Shown piece by piece: positions 35,885 through 45,375 of a stretch of 64,000 bases of DNA. The position numbers were made by a program, and so were the translations under genes. Within the stretch, counting starts at the first letter, position 1. Each line of letters opens with the position of its first letter. Location: contig NZ_JAHKKS010000005.1 of NCBI RefSeq assembly GCF_019737615.1, positions 124,001-188,000 on the forward strand. The letters run 5' to 3'. Under the pieces are notes generated by a model. That model made no database searches. It was not told the DNA's origin and saw only the letters and a program-made list of their open reading frames with translations. Origin of the DNA: Sphingobium xanthum. Its GTDB lineage: Bacteria; Pseudomonadota; Alphaproteobacteria; Sphingomonadales; Sphingomonadaceae.

Positions 35885-38796
35885 GCAAGAATGTCCTCGC
35901 ACCGTCCGCACAGCGCGCCATCTTCGCTTACCTCGGGCAGCAGGCGCCAGCAGCGGCCGCATTTGTGATCGACGCTCGCCGTCACGGCCGGCGGGCCGTC
36001 GTGGGCCATGTCGAATTCGACCTTGGCGACAATGCAATACTCCGCGAACGAACCATCTCTCGGCAAGTCGTCGAGGATCGCCGTCAAGTCGCTGAATTTC
36101 ACATCAGCTTCCAGGCTCGATCGCACGACCTTCTCCCGCCGAAGCGGCTCAATGGCCTCGTTCACCTGATCGCGCGATGAACGGATCCCCGCCCAGCGCA
36201 CGCCGAGCGACGGATCGAGCCAGCGATGATCGACGATCGGCCACTCCAGCAGATGGACCGACGCTTCCTCGTCCGGATAGCGCGCTTGCCAGACTTCCTC
36301 CGCCGTGAACGGGATGAGCGGCACGGCATAGCGGACCAGCGCATGGAAGAGATGATCGAGTACCGTGCGATAGGCGCGGCGTTTGTCCGTTTCCTTGCCA
36401 GTCGCCGGATCGATGTCGCAATAGAGGCAGTCCTTGCGGATATCGAAGAAGAAGGCCGAAAGATCGTTGTTGGCGAACTCGCTCAGCGCGCGTGCGTAGC
36501 GGCCGAACTCGAGCCAGTCCTCGCTCTCCTCCTTCTTGTCGACCACGGCGCGCATCTGCGCATCGAGCTCGGCGAGCTTGTGCAGCATATAGCGCTCCAG
36601 CTCCGGCATCGTGGAGACGGGCACGCGATCAGCCTCCGAGAAACCGGCAAGGGCACCAAGCAGATAGCGGAAGGTGTTGCGCAGCTTGCGATAGGCGTCT
36701 GACGCGCCCGCAAGCACTTCCTTGCCGATGCGCACGTCGTCGAAATAGTCGGTGCTGGCAGCCCAGAGGCGCAGGATGTCCGCGCCGCTCTCGTCGATCA
36801 CCTTGAGCGGATCGATGACGTTTCCGAGGCTCTTGGACATCTTGCGGCCATGCCCGTCGAGCGCGAAACCGTGCGTCAGCACCGCACCATAAGGCGCGCG
36901 GCCGCGCGTGCCGCAGCTCTCCAGCAGCGAGGACTGGAACCAGCCGCGATGCTGATCCGACCCCTCGATGTAGAGATCGGCACGCACATCCTTGCCGTAG
37001 CGCGCCTCGACCACGAAGCTGTGGGTGGAGCCGCTGTCGAACCAGACGTCGAGAATATCGTTCACGACTTCATAGTCCTGCAGGTCATAGTCCTTGCCGA
37101 GCAGCGACTGGTGATCGGCGCCGAACCAGGCATCCGCCCCGCCCGCCCTGAAGGCCTCGACGATGCGCGCATTGACCGCAGGATCGTTCAGATACTCGCC
37201 CGTCTCACGATGGACATAGAGCGCGATCGGCACGCCCCATGCGCGCTGGCGGCTGATGACCCAGTCCGGCCGGTCCGCGACCATCGCGTGAATGCGGTTG
37301 CGCGAGCGTGCCGGCACCCAGCGCGTGTGCTCGATCGCGTCCAAAGCGACCTCGCGCAACGTCGGGCCGTTCGGAATGCTATGATCGGGCGTCTCGGGAT
37401 GCACGCCGAGCGCAACCGCCGCGCCAACGCCGGCCATGAGACGCGGCACAACGAAATCGGATGCGGTCGCCGCCTTGTCCATCGGGATGAACCATTGCGG
37501 CGTGCAGCGATAGATGATGCGCGCCTTGGAGCGCCAGGAGTGCGGATAGCTATGCTGGAAGGCGCTGGCCGCGAGCAAAGCGCCGGCGTCCTGCAGGTCC
37601 GAGCAGATCGGCCCGTCCGGCCCGTTGAAGCGCGGATTGATGACGCTGTTCGAGCGCTCATCGCCGCGCGGTAGCCAGAGCCAGTCGGCGCGATAGACGC
37701 CGTCCGCCTCGACCGCGAAGACGGGATCGATGCCATGTGGCTTGCAGGCGACGAAGTCTTCCTCGCCATGGTCCGGCGCCATGTGGACGAGGCCGGTGCC
37801 GGCATCGATCGTGACGTGATCGGCGGAAATGAACGGCCGCGGACGGGCGAAGAAGCCGCCAAGATGATGCATCGGGTGCCGCGCCACGGCGCCTGCGAAC
37901 AGCACGCCTTTCAGCAGGCAGAGGAACTCTTCCATCCCGATGCCGGTGCGCTTCGCGAAGGCTTCGACCAGCGGCTCGCAGACGATGTAGGTCTGGCCGC
38001 CGCTCCGAAACACCAGATAATCGAGCGACTTGCCATAAGCGATCGCCTGATTGACCGGGATCGTCCAGGGCGTGGTCGTCCAGATGACCGCGCGCGCGCC
38101 GACGAATTCGGGCGCTTCGGGCATCTCGACGATCTCGAACGCCACGTCGATCTGGGTCGAGGTCACATCCTCATATTCGACTTCGGCCTCGGCCAGCGCG
38201 GTCTTCTCAACCGGCGACCACATGACCGGCTTGGCGCCGCGATAAAGCTGGCCACTTTCGGCGAACTGCAGCAGTTCGCCGACGATCGCCGCCTCCGCCT
38301 CATATTTCATGGTGAGATAGGGATCGTCCCAATCGCCCATGATGCCGAGCCGCTTGAACTGCTCGCGCTGCACGCCGACCCACTTGTCCGCATAGGCGCG
38401 GCACTGGGCGCGGAATTCCTGCGGCGGAACCTCGTCCTTGTTCTGCTTCTTCTTGCGATATTCTTCCTCGATCTTCCATTCGATCGGGAGACCGTGGCAA
38501 TCCCAGCCGGGCACATAGGGCGCATCCTTGCCGAGCAGGGTCTGGCTGCGGACAATGATGTCCTTCAGCACCTTGTTCATGGCATGGCCCATGTGGATGT
38601 CGCCATTGGCATAAGGCGGCCCATCATGGAGGATGAAGCGCTCGCGGCCAGCGCGGGCCTTGCGCAGCTTGCCGTAGAGATCCAGAGCTTCCCAGCGCGC
38701 GAGAATGCCCGGCTCCTTCTGTGCGAGGCCGGCCTTCATCGGAAAGTCGGTCTGGGGCAGGAAGACGGTGCTTTTATAGTCTGGCTGGTCGGTCAT
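35881..38796 (-). CDS. ileS: Isoleucyl-tRNA synthetase
   Basis: Charges tRNA-Ile. The 971-residue class I enzyme has HIGH as PPYANGDIHMGHAMNK near residue 65, the editing domain (WTTTPWTIPVNQAIAY), KMSKS as HGRKMSKSLGNVIDP and a C-terminal zinc ribbon (CGRCWRLLPEV, CGRCEDIL). I prefer the ATG at 38796 (MTDQPDYKSTVFLPQ); another lies four codons upstream at 38808, and neither has a strong Shine-Dalgarno. It is followed by lspA with a 4-bp overlap. In many bacteria ribF is directly upstream; here a repeat and two unrelated genes intervene. Confidence 0.96.
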   Translation of the reverse strand: MTDQPDYKSTVFLPQTDFPMKAGLAQKEPGILARWEALDLYGKLRKARAGRERFILHDGPPYANGDIHMGHAMNKVLKDIIVRSQTLLGKDAPYVPGWDCHGLPIEWKIEEEYRKKKQNKDEVPPQEFRAQCRAYADKWVGVQREQFKRLGIMGDWDDPYLTMKYEAEAAIVGELLQFAESGQLYRGAKPVMWSPVEKTALAEAEVEYEDVTSTQIDVAFEIVEMPEAPEFVGARAVIWTTTPWTIPVNQAIAYGKSLDYLVFRSGGQTYIVCEPLVEAFAKRTGIGMEEFLCLLKGVLFAGAVARHPMHHLGGFFARPRPFISADHVTIDAGTGLVHMAPDHGEEDFVACKPHGIDPVFAVEADGVYRADWLWLPRGDERSNSVINPRFNGPDGPICSDLQDAGALLAASAFQHSYPHSWRSKARIIYRCTPQWFIPMDKAATASDFVVPRLMAGVGAAVALGVHPETPDHSIPNGPTLREVALDAIEHTRWVPARSRNRIHAMVADRPDWVISRQRAWGVPIALYVHRETGEYLNDPAVNARIVEAFRAGGADAWFGADHQSLLGKDYDLQDYEVVNDILDVWFDSGSTHSFVVEARYGKDVRADLYIEGSDQHRGWFQSSLLESCGTRGRAPYGAVLTHGFALDGHGRKMSKSLGNVIDPLKVIDESGADILRLWAASTDYFDDVRIGKEVLAGASDAYRKLRNTFRYLLGALAGFSEADRVPVSTMPELERYMLHKLAELDAQMRAVVDKKEESEDWLEFGRYARALSEFANNDLSAFFFDIRKDCLYCDIDPATGKETDKRRAYRTVLDHLFHALVRYAVPLIPFTAEEVWQARYPDEEASVHLLEWPIVDHRWLDPSLGVRWAGIRSSRDQVNEAIEPLRREKVVRSSLEADVKFSDLTAILDDLPRDGSFAEYCIVAKVEFDMAHDGPPAVTASVDHKCGRCWRLLPEVSEDGALCGRCEDILA

Positions 38797-38817
38797 GGTC
38801 GGCCGCATCTAGCAAGG

Positions 38818-38931
38818 CCCGTTCGTCCTGAGTAGCCGCTGAGCGATGTCGAGGCGGCGTATCGAAGGACTGCGCACGGCGCTTCGATATGGGCTTTCGA
38901 CAAGCTCAGTCCCTACTCAGCGCGAACGGGG
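38818..38931. repeat. Imperfect inverted repeat upstream of ileS
   Basis: CCCGTTCGTCCTGAGTAG at 38818 and CTACTCAGCGCGAACGGG ending at 38931 are inverted, imperfect arms. Inside lies CTTTCGACAAGCTCAGT, the same core that occurs at 53830 and 53950, so this belongs to the same sphingomonad intergenic repeat family. It sits in the promoter region of ileS. Confidence 0.6.
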
Positions 38932-39073
38932 AGGGAAAACAGCGTTCGCCCCTACGCGAGCGCGCGGGACTGCGCAAGCGACGGGCGCAGCGGAACCCGG
39001 AGCGCCGCGAGTCGTTCCCTGCTGACAGGGCCTGCTGCGGCCCGGACGACACGCATCAGAGAGGAAGATACTA

Positions 39074-39343
39074 ATGCGCCTTGCACCCGCCCTTGCCACT
39101 TTCGGCCTCATCGCCGCCCTCGGCCTCTCGGCCTGCAGCGAGAAGGCGCAGGACGCCGCCCAGAATACCGGCGACGTGATCGCCGACGATGTGAGCAACG
39201 CCGCCGCCGATATGAGCAATGCCGCCGACCGGTTCGGCGAGCGCGCCGAGGGCGTGTTCAACGATGCCAGCCGCGAGGCAGACAATGCCGCCGACGCGAC
39301 CGGCGCCGCGCTTGAGAATGCCGGGCGCGACCTCAAGGATTGA
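39074..39343 (+). CDS. Small Ala/Asn/Asp-rich lipoprotein
   Basis: An 89-residue lipoprotein: signal ATFGLIAALGLSAC with the lipobox cysteine at residue 21. The mature part is a low-complexity amphipathic helix with recurring A-A-D/N motifs (NTGDVIADDVSNAAADMSNAADRFGERAEGVFNDASREADNAADATGAALENAG). It probably forms a long helix or coiled coil at the inner face of the outer membrane, as entericidin- or Lpp-like small lipoproteins do; that is inference. The Shine-Dalgarno GAGAGG is 8 bases before the ATG. It is the only plus-strand gene between ileS and ribF. Confidence 0.75.
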   Translation: MRLAPALATFGLIAALGLSACSEKAQDAAQNTGDVIADDVSNAAADMSNAADRFGERAEGVFNDASREADNAADATGAALENAGRDLKD

Positions 39344-39393
39344 GGTTTTCCTGAGAAAATCCTCCCCATCGCAGATGGGGAGGAATGAAGGGG

Positions 39394-39957
39394 TCAGGCC
39401 GTCAATCGCGCGAACGCCGGGGAGGCTTTGAACGCCGCCCAGGTCGTGCGCCATTTGCGGACTGGCTTGGGGTCTGGCCAGAAAGGTGTCCACATCTCGC
39501 CCGGCTCGGCACCAAGCGCGCGGGCGACTTTCTCGCTGGCGGCGTTGACCGGATCGATCATGTGGAGCGTCTCGCCCTTGCCGAGCGCGTGATGCGCCCA
39601 ATGGAAGGCCGCCGCTGCTGCCTCGGTCGCGTAACCGCGGCCCTGAAAGGCGGGGAAGATGCCCCAGCCGATCTCGAAGGCCGGCCAGCCCGGCGGCTCC
39701 AGCGGGCCGGCATGGCCGACGAACGCGCCGCTCGCCTTGTCCTCCACCGCGAAATTGCCGAAGCCGCGCGCAACCCAATGCCCCGCGAGGCTGCAGAAAC
39801 GCTGCCAGCTCTCGCCGTGCGTCAGGCCCCGCCCCTCGCGCGTGATATATTGCGCAAAGCCATTGTCAGCCATCTGGGCACAGAAAGTCTCGACATCCTC
39901 GGCGCGGAAGCCGCGCAGGCGCAATCGTGGCGTCTCGATAATCGGGGTCTGGGTCAA
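39394..39957 (-). CDS. GNAT-family N-acetyltransferase (RimJ/RimL-like)
   Basis: A 187-residue acetyltransferase of the group that acts on protein N termini or small molecules: IIETPRLRLRGFRAEDVETFCAQM at the N terminus, FEIGWGIFPAFQGRGYATEAAAAAFHWA as the acetyl-CoA-binding motif A, then IDPVNAASEKVARALGAEP. Start is TTG, supported by a clear AGGAGAGAG Shine-Dalgarno 6 bases upstream; no ATG fits better. It lies alone between the ileS and ribF blocks. Confidence 0.9.
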   Translation of the reverse strand: MTQTPIIETPRLRLRGFRAEDVETFCAQMADNGFAQYITREGRGLTHGESWQRFCSLAGHWVARGFGNFAVEDKASGAFVGHAGPLEPPGWPAFEIGWGIFPAFQGRGYATEAAAAAFHWAHHALGKGETLHMIDPVNAASEKVARALGAEPGEMWTPFWPDPKPVRKWRTTWAAFKASPAFARLTA

Positions 39958-40013
39958 ACGTCTCTCTCCTGGTTTGCCGGTCCGGCCGCGCGCCTCTAAG
40001 GCGGCTTGTCTAT

Positions 40014-40937
40014 TCAGCTGACGATCGCGCGAGCCTGCTCGACGTCCCGATCCATCTGGGCGACCAGCGCATCGAGGCTGTCGAATTTCGCTTCGCCGCG
40101 CAACCGCTCGATGAGTTCGATTTCGATCGTCTGCCCGTAAAGATCGCCGGAAAAATCGAAAATGTAGGTCTCAAGCAATTCCTTGGGTGGATCGAATGTC
40201 GGGCGGATGCCGACATTGGCTGCACCGCCGCTAACCCGCCCATCCGGCAGGCGCACTTTGACGGCATACACGCCATAGGCCGGGCGCAGATAGTGATCGA
40301 GCAGCATGTTGATCGTCGGAAAACCGACGGTGCGACCGCGCTTGTCGCCATGAATCACCTCGCCGCGGACAGCAAAGGGCCGGGTCAGCAGCCGCGTTGC
40401 GGTCGCGCAATCGCCGGCCACCAGCGCGTCGCGGATACGGCTGGATGAGACAATCTCGCCATGCTCGTCGAGCACCGGGGGCACGGCCTCGGCAACCAGC
40501 CCGCGCACGGCGCCGAGGCCGCGCAGCACGTCGATGTTGCCGCTCCGCCCCCGGCCGAACGTGAAATCCTCGCCAGTCACGACCCCGGCCGCGCCGAAAT
40601 CGTCGGCCAGCATGTCGATGAAATCCTCAGCGCCGCGCGCCGCAAGCGCCTGATTGAACTGGAAGACCAGCATTGCGTCCGCCCCTACCTCGGCAAAGAG
40701 CTGCTCACGCTGATCGAGGGTGGTCAGGCGAAACCAGGGCGTATCCGGGCGGAACAGACGAACCGGATGCGGATCGAAAGTCGCGACAATCGCCGGCCGC
40801 CCTTGCGCTCGTGCCAGATCGACGGCGCGAGCGACCACGGCCTGATGGCCGCTATGAAAACCGTCAAAATTGCCGAGTGCGATGATGCCGCCACGCAGAT
40901 GCGCGGGAATCGCAAGCTCGCTGGTGATCCGTTCCAT
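40014..40937 (-). CDS. ribF: Bifunctional riboflavin kinase/FAD synthetase
   Basis: Makes FMN and FAD from riboflavin. The 307-residue protein has the N-terminal nucleotidyltransferase domain (IALGNFDGFHSGHQAVVARA, TFDPHPVRLFRP, TGEDFTFGRGRSGN, SSSRIRDALVAGD) and the C-terminal kinase domain (RGRTVGFPTINM, GVYAVKVR, LLETYIFDFSGDLYG). Its start lies 9 bp after the dipeptidase stop, so it is the last gene of the purE-purK-folA-dipeptidase-ribF run. Confidence 0.96.
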   Translation of the reverse strand: MERITSELAIPAHLRGGIIALGNFDGFHSGHQAVVARAVDLARAQGRPAIVATFDPHPVRLFRPDTPWFRLTTLDQREQLFAEVGADAMLVFQFNQALAARGAEDFIDMLADDFGAAGVVTGEDFTFGRGRSGNIDVLRGLGAVRGLVAEAVPPVLDEHGEIVSSSRIRDALVAGDCATATRLLTRPFAVRGEVIHGDKRGRTVGFPTINMLLDHYLRPAYGVYAVKVRLPDGRVSGGAANVGIRPTFDPPKELLETYIFDFSGDLYGQTIEIELIERLRGEAKFDSLDALVAQMDRDVEQARAIVS

Positions 40938-40946
40938 TCCGCGCGG

Positions 40947-42182
40947 CTATAGGGAGGGCTTGGCGCCCGCGCCAGTCCCCTTGCCGAGCGGACTCATACC
41001 GGCGCGCAGCACGCGCAGGACATTGCCGCCCATTACCTTGGCGATCTCGCCTTCCCTGAAGCCACGCTCGATCAGCACCTGCGTCACCTGCACGAGACTG
41101 GCGGCATCGAACGGCGTGACGACAGCACCGTCGAAGTCAGACCCCAGCCCGACATGATCGATGCCGGCAACGTCACGTACATGCGCAATAGCAGCGCCGA
41201 TCGCACGCGGATCGGTCGAGCAGATCGCCGCGTCCCAATAGCCGATGCCGATCACGCCGCCGGTGCGCGCGATGCCGCGAATCTCTTCATCGCTCAGATT
41301 GCGGTTCTCCTTGCAGGTCGCCTGGACGCCGCCATGGCTGGAAACCACAGGCCGTCGCGCCATAGCCAGCACTTCGCGCACCGTCTGGTGGCTGGCATGG
41401 GCGATGTCGACGATCATGCCCTTCTCTTCCAGACGGCGGATCAGCGCGCGGCCCATCGGCGTCAGGCCACCTTTGGCGAGGCCGTGCATCGAGCCGGCCA
41501 CATCATTGTCGAAGAAATGCGCAAGGCCCGCCATGCGGAAGCCCGCTGCGTGGAGCCGGTCGAGATTGGCCGAATTGCCGTCGAGATCGTGAAGGCCTTC
41601 GACCGAGAGCATGGCGCCGATGACCGGCATGCCCCGCTGCCGGTCGGCCAGCAGGCGATCGAGTTCCGCCGGGCTGGTGACCACGCGCAATTGGCCGTTC
41701 GATGCCGCCGCATAACGCCGCAGCCGCTCGGCATGCCAGAGCGAGCGCTCCAGCAGCGAGGTCCACGTCCTGGGCGGCGCGAGCTGCGCGACCATGAGCG
41801 CGGTCAGCAGGTCGGCATTATCGCCGTCATTGGAGACATAGTTGAGTCCGCGCGGCGACTTGGTGACGGACGAGAAGATCTGGAGCGCGACATTGCCTTC
41901 GGCGAGGCGCGACACGTCGATATGGACGTTCTTCGCGCGCACGTTGAGATCGCGGTCCCAGAGCAGACTGTCGGCATGCATGTCCGCGATGACGAGCCGC
42001 CGGTGCAGCGCCTGCGCTTCCCCGCCGACCGGGCGCGCCAGCGCACCGGCTATGCCGTTCTGCATGTGCTCGACCAGGCCGGGGAGGAACAGGAAGAAGG
42101 CGACGGCAAGGAGCAGCTTGGCGATGAAAGCACCGAGGAGCCAGCGCCAGCGTTTGCGGATCAGTTGCCCCAATCGTCCCAT
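40947..42182 (-). CDS. Membrane-anchored dipeptidase (peptidase M19, renal-dipeptidase type)
   Basis: A 411-residue zinc dipeptidase with an N-terminal membrane anchor (WLLGAFIAKLLLAVAFFLFLPGL). The family's metal ligands are visible: HADSL in VIADMHADSLLW, the bridging glutamate in MLSVEGLHDL, HASH in VDIAHASHQTV, SHGG in VVSSHGGVQ and the late GSDFDGAV. It should hydrolyse dipeptides on the periplasmic side. The start at 42182 overlaps the folA stop (TGATG). Confidence 0.93.
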   Translation of the reverse strand: MGRLGQLIRKRWRWLLGAFIAKLLLAVAFFLFLPGLVEHMQNGIAGALARPVGGEAQALHRRLVIADMHADSLLWDRDLNVRAKNVHIDVSRLAEGNVALQIFSSVTKSPRGLNYVSNDGDNADLLTALMVAQLAPPRTWTSLLERSLWHAERLRRYAAASNGQLRVVTSPAELDRLLADRQRGMPVIGAMLSVEGLHDLDGNSANLDRLHAAGFRMAGLAHFFDNDVAGSMHGLAKGGLTPMGRALIRRLEEKGMIVDIAHASHQTVREVLAMARRPVVSSHGGVQATCKENRNLSDEEIRGIARTGGVIGIGYWDAAICSTDPRAIGAAIAHVRDVAGIDHVGLGSDFDGAVVTPFDAASLVQVTQVLIERGFREGEIAKVMGGNVLRVLRAGMSPLGKGTGAGAKPSL

Positions 42183-42682
42183 CAATCCCGGCGCAGGTAG
42201 GTCACATAGCTGTAAGCCGGCACGTCGCCATTGGCCGGGAAGTCCTCGCGCTTGGCCTCTCGCCATCTCACCGGGTCGGGCGCGTCGATGCGGGCATCGC
42301 CTTCGGGCGCCAGATCGACATGGGTCAGCTCGATGCGATCGGCGATCGGCTCGAAGAGCCGGTAGATATCACCGCCGCCGATGACCGAAATGCTCAGGGC
42401 ATCGGCGGTCTCGATCGCGGCCTCGATGCCATGGACAACCTCGGCGCCGTCCTTCTGCCACGCCCGGTCGCGCGTCAGCACGATGTGGCGGCGGCCGGGC
42501 AGCGGCTTCGGGAAACTGTCGAAGGTCTTGCGGCCCATGACCATCGGCGTCCCCATGGTCATCTCCTTGAAGCGGCGCTGCTCGCCCGGAATATGCCAGG
42601 GAATGTCACCGTCCGAACCGATCACGCCATTGGCGGCGCGCGCGAACAGCAGCACGATCTCGGGCTTGCCCGCGCTCATCAT
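42182..42682 (-). CDS. folA: Dihydrofolate reductase
   Basis: Reduces dihydrofolate with NADPH. The 166-residue protein has AANGVIGSDGDIPWHIPGEQRRFKEMT (substrate-site acidic residue within PGEQ), MVMGRKTFDSF-PKPLPGRRHIVLTR and the ISVIGGGDIYRLFEP nucleotide-binding segment. Two adjacent ATG codons (42682 and 42679) could start it; both overlap the purK stop. Purine and folate genes share one-carbon metabolism, which fits the co-transcription. Confidence 0.95.
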   Translation of the reverse strand: MMSAGKPEIVLLFARAANGVIGSDGDIPWHIPGEQRRFKEMTMGTPMVMGRKTFDSFPKPLPGRRHIVLTRDRAWQKDGAEVVHGIEAAIETADALSISVIGGGDIYRLFEPIADRIELTHVDLAPEGDARIDAPDPVRWREAKREDFPANGDVPAYSYVTYLRRD

Positions 42683-43767
42683 TGCTGGCCACCGAGGCGC
42701 AGGCGCGTCACATGGCCCATCTTGCGGCCCGGGCGCGCCTCATGCTTGCCATAGAGGTGGAGATGCGCCGTCTCGTCGGCGAGGATCGCGGCCCAGTCAT
42801 GCGCTTCGTCGCCAATGAGATTTTCCATGACGACGCCGGGCGCCGCCAGCACCGTCGAACCGAGCGGCAGGCCGCAGATCGCGCGAACATGATTCTCGAA
42901 CTGGCTGGTGACGGCGCCCTCGATCGTCCAGTGGCCGCTATTGTGGACGCGCGGTGCCAGTTCGTTGAACACTGGCCCCGCGGCGCTGGCAAAGAATTCC
43001 AGCGTCAGCACGCCGACATAGTCGAGCGCCTCGGCCACCTTCGCGGCAATAGCGCGCGCCTGCGCCACCTGCTCAAGCACCGGCGCGGGGGCAGGCACGG
43101 TCGAGGTCGCGAGGATGCCCGCTTCATGCACATTGTGCGGCGAATCCCAGAAGCGGACCTGCCCATCATGCCCGCGCACGAGGATCACCGAGAATTCGTG
43201 ATCGAAATGGACGAAACCTTCGAGAATAGCGGGCTGGCCAGCAATCTCCGCCCAGGCGCGGTCGAGCGTCTCCGGCGTCGCATCGAGGAGCCGCGCCTGA
43301 CCTTTGCCGTCATAGCCGAAGCGCGTCGTCTTGAGGATGGCGGGCGCGCCGACCTGAGCGATCGCGGCGCTCAGCGCGTCTAGGCTCTCGACCTGCGCAT
43401 AAGGCGCGGTCGTGCCGCCGAGACCCGTGACGAAGCTCTTCTCGGCGAGCCGGTCCTGCCCGATTTCCAGCGCGCGCGCGTTGGGCTGGACATGGCCGAG
43501 CCCGGCCAGCACCGCGACCGCGGCCGAAGGCACATTCTCGAACTCATAGGTGATGACGTCGACCGATTCGGCGAAGCGGCGGAGCGCATCCGCATCCTCA
43601 TAGGCTCCCTGCGTCCAGGCAACGGCGACATCGGCGGCCGGGCCGCTCGCTTCCGGCGCGAAGACATGGGTGCGATAGCCGAGCTGGATGCCGGCTATGG
43701 CCAGCATGCGGCCAAGCTGACCGCCGCCGACTATGCCGATGGTCGACCCGGGCGGGACGAGTTTCAT
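42679..43767 (-). CDS. purK: N5-carboxyaminoimidazole ribonucleotide synthase
   Basis: ATP-grasp enzyme that carboxylates AIR to N5-CAIR in purine synthesis. The 362-residue protein begins [19 protein letters not shown], has the ATP-grasp core ([37 protein letters not shown]) and [27 protein letters not shown], which is diagnostic. It overlaps purE by 4 bp upstream and folA downstream. Confidence 0.97.
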   Translation of the reverse strand: MKLVPPGSTIGIVGGGQLGRMLAIAGIQLGYRTHVFAPEASGPAADVAVAWTQGAYEDADALRRFAESVDVITYEFENVPSAAVAVLAGLGHVQPNARALEIGQDRLAEKSFVTGLGGTTAPYAQVESLDALSAAIAQVGAPAILKTTRFGYDGKGQARLLDATPETLDRAWAEIAGQPAILEGFVHFDHEFSVILVRGHDGQVRFWDSPHNVHEAGILATSTVPAPAPVLEQVAQARAIAAKVAEALDYVGVLTLEFFASAAGPVFNELAPRVHNSGHWTIEGAVTSQFENHVRAICGLPLGSTVLAAPGVVMENLIGDEAHDWAAILADETAHLHLYGKHEARPGRKMGHVTRLRLGGQQ

Positions 43768-44240
43768 TCAGGCGCTTCCGCAACCGCATCGGTCTGCCGC
43801 TTGCGCCAGGCGTCCAGCCGCTCGGCCAGGGCAGGATCGTGATTGGCGAGAATCGCGGCGGCGAGCAGCGCCGCATTGATCGCGCCCGGCTTGCCGATTG
43901 CCAGCGTACCGACGGGAATGCCGCCCGGCATCTGGACGATGGAATAGAGGCTATCGACACCGGACAGCGCAGCCGACTGGATCGGCACGCCCAGCACCGG
44001 CAGTCGGGTCATCGACGCAGTCATGCCGGGCAGGTGCGCCGCGCCACCGGCGGCAGCGATGATGACATGCAGGCCGCGCGCCGCCGCGCTCTTGGCATAA
44101 TCGACCATCCGATCCGGCGTGCGATGCGCCGAGACGATGCGGCACTCGTGCGCAATCTCGAGCGCGGTCAGCGTCTCGGCCGTGTGGCGCATCGTCTCCC
44201 AATCCGATTGAGAGCCCATGATTACGCCGATTTTGACCAT
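43764..44240 (-). CDS. purE: N5-carboxyaminoimidazole ribonucleotide mutase
   Basis: Converts N5-CAIR to CAIR. The 158-residue protein has the class I PurE signatures [25 protein letters not shown] and [12 protein letters not shown]. Start ATG at 44240 follows GGGGCGGGAA; an upstream ATG six codons earlier in the frame overlaps that Shine-Dalgarno. First gene of the minus-strand run ending with ribF; the promoter lies in 44241-44459. Confidence 0.97.
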   Translation of the reverse strand: MVKIGVIMGSQSDWETMRHTAETLTALEIAHECRIVSAHRTPDRMVDYAKSAAARGLHVIIAAAGGAAHLPGMTASMTRLPVLGVPIQSAALSGVDSLYSIVQMPGGIPVGTLAIGKPGAINAALLAAAILANHDPALAERLDAWRKRQTDAVAEAPE

Positions 44241-44459
44241 TTCCCGCCCCGTTCTCATCTATGCCGAACGTCATAGAAGACGCTGCATGGAAACCTTTCG
44301 TTAATTTCCTCGCCAATAGAGATCACGGACATAGCGCACAACCGGTCAAAACGGTTCGAGTTCGGATCGCACTGAACTTTTTGGGCTGCAAAAACCAAAT
44401 TATGCAATTATGTTTCGCTCAACGGGGACACCTTTTGGTCGCGCAAAGGGAGGTAGAGC

Positions 44460-45065
44460 TTGGCACGGGCCACTACCCGAGACGTTCCGCGCGACCCTGA
44501 CGTCGGCGACGGCTCGGCACTGGAACAGGAAGTGATCGCGCTCCGCAGGGAGTTGCGATTGATGCAGCTCGCCAACGAGGAGCTGGAACGGCTGGTTGTG
44601 CGCGACACGCTCACGCCGCTGTTCAACCGTCGGCATTTCATCACTTGCCTCGCCGAGCGGCTGAGCCGCCTGGAGCGTTACGGCACGCAGTCGGCGTTGG
44701 TCTTCATCGACGTGAACGGGATGAAGCGGATCAACGACACATATGGCCACAGCGCGGGCGACCTGGCGCTGCTGCATATCGCACGGCTGCTGGCCAGCAG
44801 CGTGCGCGCGACCGATATCGCGGCGCGCGTGGGCGGCGATGAATTCGCCCTCCTGCTCGACGGCGTCACCGAGGAAGCCGCCAATGAGAAGGCCGCGCAT
44901 CTCGCCGAGATGATCGCGCAGACCGAATGCCGCTTCGGCGAGGAGCATCTGCCGCTCTCCGCCGCTTTCGGCTGCACGGCGCTGCGCGAAGGCGACAATG
45001 ACTTCGCCGCGATCGCCCGGGCGGACATGGCCATGTATGCCGCCAAGCGCGGCAATGGCAATTGA
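44460..45065 (+). CDS. Soluble diguanylate cyclase (GGDEF domain only)
   Basis: A 201-residue protein that should make cyclic di-GMP from two GTP. The active-site motif GGDEF is intact at residues 125-129, and RATD at 116-119 matches the RxxD inhibitory site, so product inhibition is likely. Residues 20-48 form a short coiled coil (EQEVIALRRELRLMQLANEELERLV) that may mediate dimerisation. There is no membrane segment or sensor domain. Start is TTG with GGGAGG 6 bases upstream. A small acetyltransferase gene follows 13 bp later. Confidence 0.9.
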   Translation: MARATTRDVPRDPDVGDGSALEQEVIALRRELRLMQLANEELERLVVRDTLTPLFNRRHFITCLAERLSRLERYGTQSALVFIDVNGMKRINDTYGHSAGDLALLHIARLLASSVRATDIAARVGGDEFALLLDGVTEEAANEKAAHLAEMIAQTECRFGEEHLPLSAAFGCTALREGDNDFAAIARADMAMYAAKRGNGN

Positions 45066-45078
45066 GGGCGAGGACCAT

Positions 45079-45354
45079 ATGAACGAGGTTCGCGACAATC
45101 CCGACAAGAAGCGTTACGAGCTGGCCGTCGATGGCGGACTCGTCTTCTCCGACTACATTCGGCAGGGCGACAAGCTGCTCATCACCCATACCGAGACGCC
45201 GCCGGAACTGCAGGGCCGCGGCCTTGCCGGACAGCTCGTGCGCGGCATGCTGGCCGACGTGCGCGCCAAGGGGCTCAAGATCGTCCCCCTGTGCAGCTAC
45301 ATCGTCGATTATTTCAATCGGCACCCCGAGGAACGGGACGTGCTGGCGGACTGA
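45079..45354 (+). CDS. Small GNAT-like acetyltransferase (YjdJ/NATD1 type)
   Basis: A 91-residue minimal GNAT fold: KKRYELAVDGGLVFSDYIRQGDKLLITHTETPPELQGRGLAGQLVRGMLADVRAKGLKIVPLCSYIVDYFNRHPEERDVL. ELQGRGLAGQLV is the acetyl-CoA-binding loop, and VPLCSYIVDYFNRHPE is typical of this small family. Substrate unknown. It lies 13 bp after the diguanylate cyclase gene and is probably co-transcribed. Confidence 0.88.
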   Translation: MNEVRDNPDKKRYELAVDGGLVFSDYIRQGDKLLITHTETPPELQGRGLAGQLVRGMLADVRAKGLKIVPLCSYIVDYFNRHPEERDVLAD

Positions 45355-45375
45355 CCGCCGGCATGATCCCCTCGC

